A DNA stretch of 64,000 nucleotides. Source: an uncultured Acidimicrobiales bacterium. Lineage in GTDB: Bacteria; Actinomycetota; Acidimicrobiia; Acidimicrobiales; SZUA-35. Each line of letters opens with the position of its first letter. The stretch's first letter is position 1. The translations under genes were made by a program, and so were the position numbers. The stretch lies in assembly GCA_938021675.1 (NCBI GenBank), contig CALIFY010000020.1, forward strand, positions 1-64,000. Reading direction: 5' to 3'. Under the pieces are notes generated by a model. That model saw only the letters and a list, made by a program, of their open reading frames with translations. It was not told the DNA's origin and searched no databases. Positions 28,781-37,608 of this stretch are shown here, one piece after another.

Positions 28781-29646
28781 CGGAGTCGTCCCAAATCGAC
28801 ACGGGATCCGGTACGGCGAGCGGTGAACCGTTCCGGCATTTGGATTTGAGCGAAGTACTTCATCAAGCCCAGCGACGCGATGAACATAGCGAACACCCCG
28901 ATCAGCCAGATCTGGCCCTCTGCGGTGTCGTACACCTGAAGGAGGTCGCGAGACGTGGCGTATACCAGGCCGATGGTGAAACCGATGACGCCGAGCACGA
29001 TCTTGGATGACGTTTGAATTCGGGTCCGCCCGACCTGTACCCGCATTCGCATACGGACGTCGCCCCGGATGGATTCGGCGAGCCGGGTCAGCAGCGGTCC
29101 GAGATCTCGGCCCTCCATCCTGGCTGCGTTGGCCAACGATACGACGACGAGATCGGCGGCTGGACTCTCCAGCCGTTCGCCAAGCAACGCGAGCGCCTCG
29201 GCGATCGGTCTGGCCTCCAGCTCGTTGGCAAACACTCGGACCTCGTTGGCGATCGCTGGTGGGGCAATATCGGCGGCGGCCATCAAGGCCTGTTCAAGCC
29301 CGGCCGCGCCGGCCATGTTGTCGCGGACCATCTCTGCCCACGTAGCGACGGCCTGGGTTCGATCGATCTCACCCTTCGTCAATCGAGCACCGCCGAAGAA
29401 CCACGGCAGCGTAAGTCCAACCATCACGACGCCGATGCCGGCGCCGATCCACCGGGTGATGGCCAGCACGATCAACCCGGCCATCAAGGCGCCGACCAGC
29501 CAGGCCGTCGCTGCCGCGGCCGAGGTGCCAGAGGGGAAAAATCGGTCGCTGGTGGGCAGGATCCGACGACCCCGTATGCCCTGGACGATGAGTAGCAGCC
29601 CGAGGCCAACGCCAGCTCCGAGCACCGCCATGAAAATCGTCGCCAT
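28777..29646 (-). CDS. tadB: Tad secretion inner-membrane protein TadB (T2SSF domain)
   Basis: This is a 289-residue membrane protein with helices at the N-terminus (FMAVLGAGVGLGLLLIV), a second set (AWLVGALMAGLIVLAIT, GAGIGVVMVGLTLPWFF), the cytoplasmic T2SF region (WAEMVRDNMAGAAGLEQAL), and C-terminal helices (IVLGVIGFTIGLVYA, WLIGVFAMFIASLGLMKYF). The ATG overlaps the CpaF stop (TAATG). I took the ATG at 29646 and not the upstream in-frame start. It pairs with TadC in the platform. Confidence 0.85.
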   Translation of the reverse strand: MATIFMAVLGAGVGLGLLLIVQGIRGRRILPTSDRFFPSGTSAAAATAWLVGALMAGLIVLAITRWIGAGIGVVMVGLTLPWFFGGARLTKGEIDRTQAVATWAEMVRDNMAGAAGLEQALMAAADIAPPAIANEVRVFANELEARPIAEALALLGERLESPAADLVVVSLANAARMEGRDLGPLLTRLAESIRGDVRMRMRVQVGRTRIQTSSKIVLGVIGFTIGLVYATSRDLLQVYDTAEGQIWLIGVFAMFIASLGLMKYFAQIQMPERFTARRTGSRVDLGRLR

Positions 29647-30953
29647 TAGAGCCACGCTCCTGGTGTGTCGAGCCATCGCCGATCAAAACCGGCGCGTTCT
29701 AGGCGGGCCAGCCGCTCTGCACTGAATCGGAAGCGGGCGGTCGCCCTCCCGTCGGCGTCCGGACCGTACACCTCGTTGGACACGACCATCTCGGCGTCGG
29801 ATCCGGTGACCTCGCGAACACTCGTGAGTGCTCGTGTCCCGTCGGGGAGCTTGGAGATGTGGATGATGGCGTCGATGGCTTGGGCCACCATCAGGTTGGA
29901 CGCTTCGGGTTCAAACCGTTCTCGGGTCATCGCCAGGTACATCTGAAGCCTCCCAAATACGCCGGCCGAAGAATCAGCGTGCACCGTACACATCGCGCCG
30001 TCGTTGCCCTGGGTGCAGGCCAGGAGAAGGGTGAGCGCTTCGTCGCCCCGGACTTCGCCCACGATCAGCCGGCCGGGGTTCATTCGGAGGGCGTTGATAG
30101 CCAAGTCGTCCATCGACAGTTGACCAACGCCTTCGACGTTTGCCTGGCGGGATTCCATGTCAACGTAGTCCGGGTGCAGATCGGAGAACCGTTCCAGCCC
30201 AATCTCCAAGGAATCTTCGACCGAGACCAATCGCTCCTCAGCCGGCACTTCATTGAGCATGCAGCGCAGCAGTGTCGTTTTTCCGGCCCCGGTGCCGCCG
30301 GCCACGATGATGTTGAATCGGGCGAGCACCATGGCTTTCAGCAAATGAAATAGCGGTTCGTTGATCGTGCCAAGACCGACGAGCTGCTTTAGCCGGTGGA
30401 TATCGAAATCGTGACGACGAATCGAAATCGATGGTCGTCCCGACACCCAGGCGATGGCGTTCAACCGGTCTCCGGACTGAAGCTGGAGATCGAGCATCGG
30501 TGACGACGGATCCCAGCGCTGTTCAGACCGACCCCGCCGTGCTGCGGTTTGAATAATCTCGATCAGATGCTCGTCGCTATCGGCAACCGGCTCAACCCGA
30601 ACTTTTCTGCCGTCTCGTTTGGTCAACCAGACGGTGTCGTAGCCGTTGATGGCAACGTCGGTATTCGATGGATCATCGACGTATTGTTGGATTCGCCCCA
30701 GTTCAAACAGCTCGGCGATTACCGATTTGGTCAGCTCTTCACGATCCTCGGTCGCCAGAACCGGCGCACCTCGGTTCATTGCCTCGGTGTCGACTTTTTG
30801 CAGCTGTTCGATGATGAGCTTGTGGGCCAACATCCGCCGATTCTCTCCGAGTATCGGCGGTCGGCCAGCCGATTCGGCTTGAGCGGCGCGGCGGTTCAGC
30901 TCTTCACCGACGAGGCCGCGAACGCGATCGACCAATACGCGGTCGACGCTCAT
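29646..30953 (-). CDS. cpaF: Tad pilus secretion ATPase CpaF/TadA
   Basis: This 435-residue secretion ATPase powers pilus assembly. Walker A is VAGGTGAGKTTLLRC (about residues 215-229), an Asp-box and Walker B region is MNPGRLIVGEVRGDEAL, and the His box is CTVHADSS. The N-terminal part has the helical ISPTNTDVAINGYD-like segment (SNTDVAINGYDTVWL). This matches CpaF/TadA of the type II/IV family. It is preceded by CpaE with a four-base ATGA overlap and followed by TadB with an overlap, so these genes are co-translated. Confidence 0.93.
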   Translation of the reverse strand: MSVDRVLVDRVRGLVGEELNRRAAQAESAGRPPILGENRRMLAHKLIIEQLQKVDTEAMNRGAPVLATEDREELTKSVIAELFELGRIQQYVDDPSNTDVAINGYDTVWLTKRDGRKVRVEPVADSDEHLIEIIQTAARRGRSEQRWDPSSPMLDLQLQSGDRLNAIAWVSGRPSISIRRHDFDIHRLKQLVGLGTINEPLFHLLKAMVLARFNIIVAGGTGAGKTTLLRCMLNEVPAEERLVSVEDSLEIGLERFSDLHPDYVDMESRQANVEGVGQLSMDDLAINALRMNPGRLIVGEVRGDEALTLLLACTQGNDGAMCTVHADSSAGVFGRLQMYLAMTRERFEPEASNLMVAQAIDAIIHISKLPDGTRALTSVREVTGSDAEMVVSNEVYGPDADGRATARFRFSAERLARLERAGFDRRWLDTPGAWL

Positions 30954-32785
30954 GTGCTCGGCCCGTCATCGTCCTCGTTTGAGAACGGCGAAGGTATCGC
31001 GGTATCGCGTTCGGTCGGACCACCTCGACGCGACGGCGCGATGGTCGGCTGCTCACTCCAATGGTCGATACGACGCTCAAGCGCTGACCACACATCGTCA
31101 ACCCCTGGGTTGGGCCGACCTGTCCGATCCGATTCGGAGCCGGGTTCACCCACTGTCGACCTTGCCGGACGATCCTCAGCCACATGCGACCTTGGACGGC
31201 CACCGACGGGACGACGAATCGATTCGGCCGATGGCTCTTCGTCGGCGTCGACGGCAGGCCAACCGTGCTGGTCGGCATCCTCGGGGGGCATCCGGGTTTG
31301 GAACGTCCCGTTCGTGGCCCTGAGGGGGTTCGGCTGAGTTGACGGCCCGACGGCCCGGGCATGATCGCCATTCGGAATGGACGACGGCGACATCGGAGGG
31401 CCGGTGTCGCTCCGGCGATGGGTACCGCCTGCGGCGGGAGTCGATGCCGGTGCCGACGAGGAGGGCGGCTCCAATCCCGATCGACGATCCCCCGTGCCTT
31501 GTGTATCAGGAGGCAACGGTGGCGATGATTCGGACGACGAGGCCGCGCCCGACCGCCCTCGGGCTTGTACCGACCTTGGCTCGACGGGCGCTTCGGCTAA
31601 CGGCGGCCGGCGTCTCGACGCCGTCGTTCGTACCGATGCTGATGATGGTGGCGATGATGGGGTTGCCGCCCTTGTCGAGCGAGCGGCGGAACGAACCGGC
31701 TCGGGAACCGGCCGTCGGCTATCACCGGGCTGCGGACGCTCGACATCGACTGAATTCTTCTCCGGTACTGACGGCGGGTCGGACCGAACCCCGGTGTCTA
31801 CCTGTTCGGAGATTGCGAAACCGATTGGGATATCGGCGGTCACGCTTGGCGAGAATGTCAACTCGTCATCTATGGCCCCGGCCGGCGTCGAGGAGGCCAG
31901 CGATGTCGACGATGAGGTCGGGGGCGACTGGCGTTTGTCGTCGTCCACCTCCGATGACGGCATCGGCGTAACTGCCACTCCATTCCGGGAATCGTCATCA
32001 CGTGGCGTCTCAGCCTCACGCGGTGACTCAACGATCGATTCGACGTTGGTAACGACCGATTCGCTGTCGGGAAGCAACCAATCGGCCAGGGTGTTCGCCA
32101 AGGTGGTGGCCGACCGAACGAAGGGGGATCGACGGATTTTCTTCGTCACTACACCGTTTTCGAGCCGGAGCACCGATCGAGGATCGTCGGCCATGACGCC
32201 GACGACCGGGAACCCGTACGTCGACTCGACCTCAGCTGCCCCATATGGCTTCTCACCGACGAGAACCCATCCGACGTTGTGGACCTGCGTCCGCAGCATC
32301 ATCATTCTCCGGGCTGCCGGCTGGAGCTGTTCGGCGTTTGGCCGAGCCACCATGAGAACGGCGCTGGCGCTGGCCACGAAGGCCTGGACCGGCGAATCGG
32401 GTGAGAGGCGCCCGACGTCACAGAGAACGTCGACGTTGTCCAGGCCGGCGAGAAACTGACCGAGTATCGCCCCGCTAGCAGCCATTGCCGCATGCACTTG
32501 CTCCGGCCCATCGGGGCTCACAACGACCCGAAGACCACCGGGCAGCTCCTGGGTGTGGTGCCACAACCCGTCTTGAGCCGGCCCTGAGCGCACAGCAGCC
32601 GCGAGCGTTAGAAGACCCGGCTCGACGGGCAGCCGGTATCGAATGGCCAGCGTGCCGCCGGTCGAATCGGCCTCTACCAACAGCTTCTGACGGCCATCGG
32701 GCAGGCGAAGTGCGGCCGCGACCGCAAGCGCGGTAGCGGTCGCTCCCGGGGACCCTTTTTGAGAGGCGAAGCAGATGAGAGTCAA
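30950..32785 (-). CDS. CpaE/TadZ-like localisation protein with degenerate P-loop and long disordered tail
   Basis: This is a 611-residue protein. Residues 1-250 resemble the MinD/ParA-like domain of CpaE (ASQKGSPGATATALAVAAAL, then LLVEADSTGG). The usual Lys of the Walker A motif is replaced (GATAT), which suggests altered or no ATP hydrolysis. From about residue 260 onward the chain is low-complexity, rich in Ser, Pro, Thr, Arg and Asp, and looks disordered. TTG 32785 is the likely start, with GAGG upstream and only 7 bases from the previous stop. TadZ/CpaE proteins place the Tad apparatus in the cell; the tail may be a flexible partner-binding region (inference). Confidence 0.75.
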   Translation of the reverse strand: MTLICFASQKGSPGATATALAVAAALRLPDGRQKLLVEADSTGGTLAIRYRLPVEPGLLTLAAAVRSGPAQDGLWHHTQELPGGLRVVVSPDGPEQVHAAMAASGAILGQFLAGLDNVDVLCDVGRLSPDSPVQAFVASASAVLMVARPNAEQLQPAARRMMMLRTQVHNVGWVLVGEKPYGAAEVESTYGFPVVGVMADDPRSVLRLENGVVTKKIRRSPFVRSATTLANTLADWLLPDSESVVTNVESIVESPREAETPRDDDSRNGVAVTPMPSSEVDDDKRQSPPTSSSTSLASSTPAGAIDDELTFSPSVTADIPIGFAISEQVDTGVRSDPPSVPEKNSVDVERPQPGDSRRPVPEPVRSAARSTRAATPSSPPSSASVRTTASRRRPPLAEAPVEPRSVQARGRSGAASSSESSPPLPPDTQGTGDRRSGLEPPSSSAPASTPAAGGTHRRSDTGPPMSPSSIPNGDHARAVGPSTQPNPLRATNGTFQTRMPPEDADQHGWPAVDADEEPSAESIRRPVGGRPRSHVAEDRPARSTVGEPGSESDRTGRPNPGVDDVWSALERRIDHWSEQPTIAPSRRGGPTERDTAIPSPFSNEDDDGPST

Positions 32786-32792
32786 GCTGGCC

Positions 32793-33467
32793 TCAGCTCC
32801 GCGGGACCTGCACCAGACGGATCCGCTCACCAGCGTCGGCCACCGCGACCTGATCGGCCAGTTCAGCTGGCATGGTCAACGACACAAATCGCCCGTTGCC
32901 GCCGACGTCGACCACTTCGGCCACCTCGGCCTCTTCGATGAGTACGCTGCCTTGCGGTTCGCCAACTTCGGATCCCGACACGGGAAGAAGAACTACCCGC
33001 ACCCGGTCGCCGACCCGCAACGACAGGCTCGGGAACTCACCTGGTTCAAGACTTAAGCCAACGATGCCAGAACCGGCCGGAATTTGAGCCTGTTCAGCGA
33101 ACTGATCGGCGGTGACGATCGTACCGATCTTAAGGTCGGCGAGTGCCACCTGGCCTACCAGCAACTCGGTATCAGCGGCCCGAAAACCGAGCACCGGATC
33201 GTCGGTCGACAACCGAAATGGCACGAGGTCATCGCTCTCGAGCACCTCGCCGCGGGCCACATCCTGCCGGAGCGCCAGATAATCGACGCTGCGGGTCGAT
33301 GAGGAGAAGAACCATGCCCCACCCAACGCAAAGATGGCGACGAGGAACGTACCAACCAGTATTTCCGGAACCCTGCTTCGACTCTTTGCCGATTCTGCAT
33401 CGCCCAGGTCGAAGGGTGTGGCACCTGTTACATCAGTACGTCTATCACCCTTAATTGTCGCCGCCAT
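32793..33467 (-). CDS. SAF-domain pilus assembly protein (RcpC/CpaB-like)
   Basis: The 224-residue protein has one transmembrane helix (EILVGTFLVAIFALGGAWFF) and an exported SAF domain (LRQDVARGEVLESDDLVPFRL ... LADLKIGTIVTADQF). This is as in CpaB/RcpC proteins that sit in the periplasm or wall side of Tad systems. The start ATG 33467 follows a GAGG site. It is the first gene of the Tad operon, and the 317-base region upstream holds the likely promoter. The upstream in-frame extension lacks protein character and was excluded. Confidence 0.8.
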   Translation of the reverse strand: MAATIKGDRRTDVTGATPFDLGDAESAKSRSRVPEILVGTFLVAIFALGGAWFFSSSTRSVDYLALRQDVARGEVLESDDLVPFRLSTDDPVLGFRAADTELLVGQVALADLKIGTIVTADQFAEQAQIPAGSGIVGLSLEPGEFPSLSLRVGDRVRVVLLPVSGSEVGEPQGSVLIEEAEVAEVVDVGGNGRFVSLTMPAELADQVAVADAGERIRLVQVPRS

Positions 33468-33784
33468 TTCCGCCTCACTCCACCGACCGATAGAACACGT
33501 TTGGGACCTGCTGAGGTCCGAAAAGCAGAGAATGGTGGTATGAGTTACCCTCGAACGCTCATACCCCAACCCATCCACCGCGACTAAGTAAGCATCATAT
33601 GCAAGTTGTCTGACGTTTACGATCGCCCCGGATCGAATTGTCGCCATTCAAACAAAATGTCAAGACGGCAGTCGATCTGGTATGGAAATGACACCGCCAG
33701 CCGATTCTGGCCCAAATTCCGTAAAACGGCGGCCAGCGGTCAGTCCACCACGATAAGCGACGAGGATTGCCGAGCCGCTACGAC
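33468..33784. promoter_or_regulatory. Intergenic region with likely minus-strand Tad operon promoter
   Basis: No gene is seen in these 317 bases. On the minus strand a TTGACA (33664-33659) has only a poor -10 at proper spacing. A TATGAT-like -10 at 33599-33594, about 125 bases upstream of the first Tad gene, is a second possibility. The composition is locally AT-richer than the flanking coding sequence. The 3' end of folD forms the right border, so this region may also carry its terminator; no clear hairpin with T run was found. Confidence 0.4.
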
Positions 33785-34669
33785 TCAGCTGGCACGAGAC
33801 GCTCGATTGCGCTCAGCGGCCGCAACCGTGTTCTGGACCAACATGGCGATCGTGGTTGGACCAACCCCGCCAAGTCTGGCCGTAATCCAACCCGCCACCT
33901 CACCGACGGACTCGTCGACGTCCGGTCGCAAGGTACGGCCTTCCCACGTGATGCCACCGCTAATAGCGACCGCACCGGGCTTGACCATGTCGGGCGTAAT
34001 GACACTCGGCGAACCGACGGCCCCGACGACGATGTCGGCCCGTTTCGTGTACTCGGCCAGATCTGGAACACGAGAGTGCACAACGGTCACCGCCGCGTCT
34101 GCTCCGTCTCCCCGGTTCGACAACAGTAGAGCCAGCGGCCGGCCCAACGTTGGGCCCCGGCCAACGACTACCACGCTGCGGCCGGCAACCTCGATGCCGT
34201 AGTGCTCCAGCATGGCCTGAATCCCCGCTGGGGTGCACGGCACCGGACCAGGTTCTTGCAACACCAATTTGCCGAGGTTGGTCGGGTGTAAGCCGTCGGC
34301 ATCCTTGTTCGGATCCATACGGGTCAATGCTTCGCTAAAGTCGAATCCGTCCGGGACCGGATGCTGAATGAGGAACGCATCGACGGAAGGGTCGGCATTA
34401 AATCGGTGGACGGCCTGGAGTAATGTGTCTTGGTTAGCGCCGGCCGCTATCTGGGCCGCATCTATGTGGACGTCGAACGACGCCATCCCGATTTGTTGGC
34501 ACGTCTCGTGTTTACGGCGAACGTATCCCGCCGATGCCTCATCATCTCCGACCAAGATCGTTCCAAGACCAGGCGTGACGCCGACGTCGGCCAGCGCATC
34601 GATCCGACGACGGACGTCGTCGAGCACCGCCTGAGCCACGGGTTTGCCTTCCATAACGCGCGCCGACAT
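33785..34669 (-). CDS. folD: Bifunctional methylene-THF dehydrogenase/cyclohydrolase
   Basis: This 294-residue FolD interconverts 5,10-methylene-THF and 10-formyl-THF with NADP. Recognisable parts are SAGYVRRKHETCQQIGM with the catalytic Lys, DPNKDADGLHPTNLGKL, the nucleotide site VVVVGRGPTLGRPLALLL, and the C-terminal LGGVGPTTIAMLVQNT. One altered spot is IQHPVPDG, where the usual sequence is QLPLP. It follows purH after 25 bases, and their products share the formyl-THF pool, so an operon is likely. Confidence 0.94.
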   Translation of the reverse strand: MSARVMEGKPVAQAVLDDVRRRIDALADVGVTPGLGTILVGDDEASAGYVRRKHETCQQIGMASFDVHIDAAQIAAGANQDTLLQAVHRFNADPSVDAFLIQHPVPDGFDFSEALTRMDPNKDADGLHPTNLGKLVLQEPGPVPCTPAGIQAMLEHYGIEVAGRSVVVVGRGPTLGRPLALLLSNRGDGADAAVTVVHSRVPDLAEYTKRADIVVGAVGSPSVITPDMVKPGAVAISGGITWEGRTLRPDVDESVGEVAGWITARLGGVGPTTIAMLVQNTVAAAERNRASRAS

Positions 34670-34694
34670 GGCTTCCTCCGAATCGTCTGGTCGC

Positions 34695-36224
34695 TCAGTG
34701 TCTGAACTGGCGTTCGCCGGTGAAGATCATGGCCAAACCGTGACGGTTTGCCGCTTCGATCACATCATCATCGTTCACCGACCCGCCCGGTTGAATCACG
34801 ACGCCGACCCCAGCTTGAGCGGCGGCATCGATGCCATCAGGAAACGGGAAAAAGGCATCGGAGGCACAGGCGCCGCCCTTTGCCCGTCCGTCGGCTTTTT
34901 GGGCCGCTAGTTCGCTCGACTCGACCCGATTCTGTTGCCCAGCCCCGATGCCCCATGCTGTGCCGTCCTTTACCAGAACGATGGCGTTCGACGTCACGTG
35001 GCTACAGATCCGCCACGCCGCCTCAGCATCCTCAAACTCCTGAACGGTCGGGCGTCGATCGCTCACAACCGTCCATTCGTCGCGGCTGGCGGCGAAGGCA
35101 TGCGACTCCTGGACGAGGTATCCGTCGCTGAGTTGGCGGACCGACAGACCGGCCCCATCGGGGACCGGGGCGGTCAAGATGCGGGTGTTTTTCCGCTTCG
35201 CCTTCAGGCGGTCGATGACCCCACGCTCGTAACCGGGGGCGATAATGAGATCGGCTTGGGCCGCGGCCTCCATGGCCTCGACCGTGGCGGTATCGATGAC
35301 CCGGTTGCAGGCGACGATGCCCCCGAATGCGGACCGTTCGTCGCACGAAAACGCCCGGGCGTATGCGGTGGCGACATCTTTGGCCACCGCGGCCCCACAT
35401 GGATTGGCGTGCTTGATGATTGCGCAGGCGGCGGACGTTTCATCGGATGACAACTCGCCGAGCGAATGCACGAGGGTCCACGCCGCATCGGCATCGAAGA
35501 TGTTCAGATAGCTGAGATCGAGGCCGCTGTGCTGGACGACCGCATCCCACCAGGAGGCGGTCCCACTCGACCGGTACCGTGCACCCGCTTGATGGGGGTT
35601 CTCCCCATAGCGAAGGTCTGTCGCCTTTTCCATGGCGACGTGGATCGATGCCGGCAGTGACGAGTCTGGATCGGTGACATCCTCATTGAACCAGGTAGCG
35701 ATGGAGGCATCGTAGGACGCGGTGTGAGCGAAGGCCTTTCGGGCCAATCGGTGACGCAGGCCGGCCGACGTCGTTCCCGCCGTTGCCAACTCGTCGAGCA
35801 CCGATGGGTAATCCTCGGGGTCGACGAGAACGGTCACGTACTCGTGATTTTTGGCCGCGCCCCGAATCAGCGTTGGGCCACCGATATCGATCAAATCGAT
35901 CGACGGCTTCGAATCGAATGGGTAGAGGTTGCCGACGACGATGTCGATGAGATCCAGGTTGTTGGCCTCAAGGTCGCGCAGATGAGACACATCGCGCCGA
36001 TCGGCCAGGATGCCGCCGTGGATTCTCGGGTGAAGGGTAACCACCCGGTGACCGAGCATCGGAGCAAATCCGGTGATGTCCGCAACATCGGTGACTGGGA
36101 TACCAGCCTCGGCGATCGCCGCCGCCGTTCCCCCGGATGACACAAGGTCGATTTTGAGTTGGTGGAACTGTGTTGCTAGTTCGACAATTCCCGACTTGTC
36201 GTAGACCGATAGCAGTGCCCTCAT
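34695..36224 (-). CDS. purH: Bifunctional AICAR transformylase/IMP cyclohydrolase
   Basis: This 509-residue enzyme catalyses the last two steps of purine biosynthesis: AICAR formylation with 10-formyl-THF, and ring closure to IMP. The N-terminal cyclohydrolase begins MRALLSVYDKSGIVELA and has SSGGTAAAI and HPRIHGGILADR. The C-terminal transformylase has the typical CAIIKHANPCGAAVAKD and FFPFPDGIDAAAQAGV with final GLAMIFTGERQFRH. It is followed by folD, which supplies its cofactor. The upstream gap has a structured leader. Confidence 0.96.
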   Translation of the reverse strand: MRALLSVYDKSGIVELATQFHQLKIDLVSSGGTAAAIAEAGIPVTDVADITGFAPMLGHRVVTLHPRIHGGILADRRDVSHLRDLEANNLDLIDIVVGNLYPFDSKPSIDLIDIGGPTLIRGAAKNHEYVTVLVDPEDYPSVLDELATAGTTSAGLRHRLARKAFAHTASYDASIATWFNEDVTDPDSSLPASIHVAMEKATDLRYGENPHQAGARYRSSGTASWWDAVVQHSGLDLSYLNIFDADAAWTLVHSLGELSSDETSAACAIIKHANPCGAAVAKDVATAYARAFSCDERSAFGGIVACNRVIDTATVEAMEAAAQADLIIAPGYERGVIDRLKAKRKNTRILTAPVPDGAGLSVRQLSDGYLVQESHAFAASRDEWTVVSDRRPTVQEFEDAEAAWRICSHVTSNAIVLVKDGTAWGIGAGQQNRVESSELAAQKADGRAKGGACASDAFFPFPDGIDAAAQAGVGVVIQPGGSVNDDDVIEAANRHGLAMIFTGERQFRH

Positions 36225-36417
36225 TGCTGATGCCTTCGATTAGGAGCTAGTGAGCGGTGGGGTCCGCTCACTTCGCCACGGATGGATTTCCGCTCTCTGA
36301 GCCGAGATTTCGACGCTGTCAAACGGGTCGTTGCGCCGTCTGGCGCGACTCCTTAGGCGAAACCTACCGGCTTACGGCAACGGTGCCTCGATTTGACGAC
36401 AAGTCCCGGTTCAAGTG
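36225..36417 (-). promoter_or_regulatory. Structured leader/promoter region of purH-folD
   Basis: On the minus strand a TTGACA lies at 36322-36317, with a weak -10 about 17 bases on (CAGAGA). Upstream of it is a compact segment that can pair (GCGCC-AGAC-GGCGC and TAGG-TTTCG-CCTA). Between promoter and start is a perfect 8-bp hairpin at 36250-36271. I tested it against known ZTP, THF and purine riboswitch consensus by eye and found no match. It also contains the downstream border of the amidase gene and may hold its terminator. Confidence 0.4.
36250..36271. promoter_or_regulatory. Perfect 8-bp hairpin in the purH 5' region
   Basis: GTGAGCGG at 36250-36257 and CCGCTCAC at 36264-36271 are exact reverse complements with a 6-base loop. 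It sits 26 bases upstream of the purH start. It could be a transcript hairpin or a dyad operator; no T run follows. Confidence 0.55.
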
Positions 36418-37575
36418 TCACTGCAGCGGCGGGTCGATACAGCCGTCCTCGCCGCCGCCGTCACTGCTGGGGTTGAACACGCGGGCCTCGTCGACGAACC
36501 CGGCACCGGGATCCTCCGTTGTCAGGTAACGCTCGATGCCATCGGCTATTCCCTCCGCAGCAGCATCGACGTAGTCCTGCGTTACCAGTAGCACCGCTTC
36601 CTTAGGGTTCCCCAGATACGCGACCTCGAGGAGTGCCGATGGCGTTTGGGGATACCGGGCGATGCCGTAGGCGTCCTCACCGTCATCGTCGAGGACGGTC
36701 AGTACGCCAGCATCAATGCGAGAACTCCATTCGACATCGAACTGGCCGAGGGCGGCCACGATGTCCTCATAGAGGACCCCACCGAGACGCTTCGAGACGT
36801 CCGAACCCGATTGGACGTAGACCTCGGTCCCCGGTGTCGGCGACGGCGCCGAGTTTGGCGTGTTGTGATGGATCGAGACGAACACATCGGGGCCGATCCG
36901 GTCGGCGAGCGCGGCCCGTTGACGGATCGGGATCCGATAGTCACCGTTGCGGGTGAGTACCGCGGTGATCGACCGGTCGGCCAGAAGGGCGGCCGTCCGT
37001 CGAGCCACCCGGAGATTGAGCACGGCTTCGGTCATCTCCGGAACGTCAGCGTCGGGATCTTCCTCGGTCGGGCCGCTCACCGCGCCAGGTTCATCCCCTC
37101 CATGACCGGGGTCGATAACCACCTGGACATCACCCAAAGGCTGGCCCCACACCACTTTGGACCGGTGGCCGCACGGGGTCTCGACCACATAATTGCCATC
37201 GAGTTCGCCGGCGACCCCGACGAGCACACCCGTAGGGGATAACAACGCTCGAACGTCACCGCCTGCCGGCTCAATTTCGACAGCCGGATCGATGGTCTCG
37301 GGAGGCCCCGAGGAGGCGGCAGGCGTTTCTTGATCGGTTTGTTCTCCCGTATCGGGGTCATCAGCCTCGGTGACCGAGCCAGCGGCATCGACGACCGAGC
37401 CGGCGTCGTCGGCTGGGGAGCCGGCTGGGGAATCAGCCGCCGACCGACCGACGGCAGGCACATCGAATGGTTGGTCGCCGCCTGGGTCCGCCGAGTCGCC
37501 GCCGGGGGCGCACGACGCCCCGGCAGCGACCGCTACCACCAGAATGCACATGAGCTTTTTAACCGATCGACCCAC
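36418..37575 (-). CDS. N-acetylmuramoyl-L-alanine amidase, probable lipoprotein
   Basis: The 385-residue protein begins with a hydrophobic stretch ending AAGASCAPGG, a plausible though imperfect lipobox, then a long acidic/Thr/Ser/Pro linker (about residues 25-110). The C-terminal Amidase_3 domain shows the zinc residues: His in VVIDPGHGGDEPGA, Glu in MTEAVLNLRVAR, His in VFVSIHHNTPNS, and Glu in SALLEVAYLGNP. It would cut stem peptides from peptidoglycan at the outer face of the membrane. It lies 33 bases after sucD on the same strand. Confidence 0.9.
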   Translation of the reverse strand: MGRSVKKLMCILVVAVAAGASCAPGGDSADPGGDQPFDVPAVGRSAADSPAGSPADDAGSVVDAAGSVTEADDPDTGEQTDQETPAASSGPPETIDPAVEIEPAGGDVRALLSPTGVLVGVAGELDGNYVVETPCGHRSKVVWGQPLGDVQVVIDPGHGGDEPGAVSGPTEEDPDADVPEMTEAVLNLRVARRTAALLADRSITAVLTRNGDYRIPIRQRAALADRIGPDVFVSIHHNTPNSAPSPTPGTEVYVQSGSDVSKRLGGVLYEDIVAALGQFDVEWSSRIDAGVLTVLDDDGEDAYGIARYPQTPSALLEVAYLGNPKEAVLLVTQDYVDAAAEGIADGIERYLTTEDPGAGFVDEARVFNPSSDGGGEDGCIDPPLQ

Positions 37576-37608
37576 CGAAAGTCCTAAGACGCCGACACCG
37601 AACCGACG

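Noticed and set aside
36301-36390. ZTP/THF-type riboswitch in the purH leader
   Set aside because: A plus-strand stretch with TCTGGCGCG and pairing arms recalls the ZTP motif, but the required 3' CCGCCUGGG element is missing and it points away from purH.
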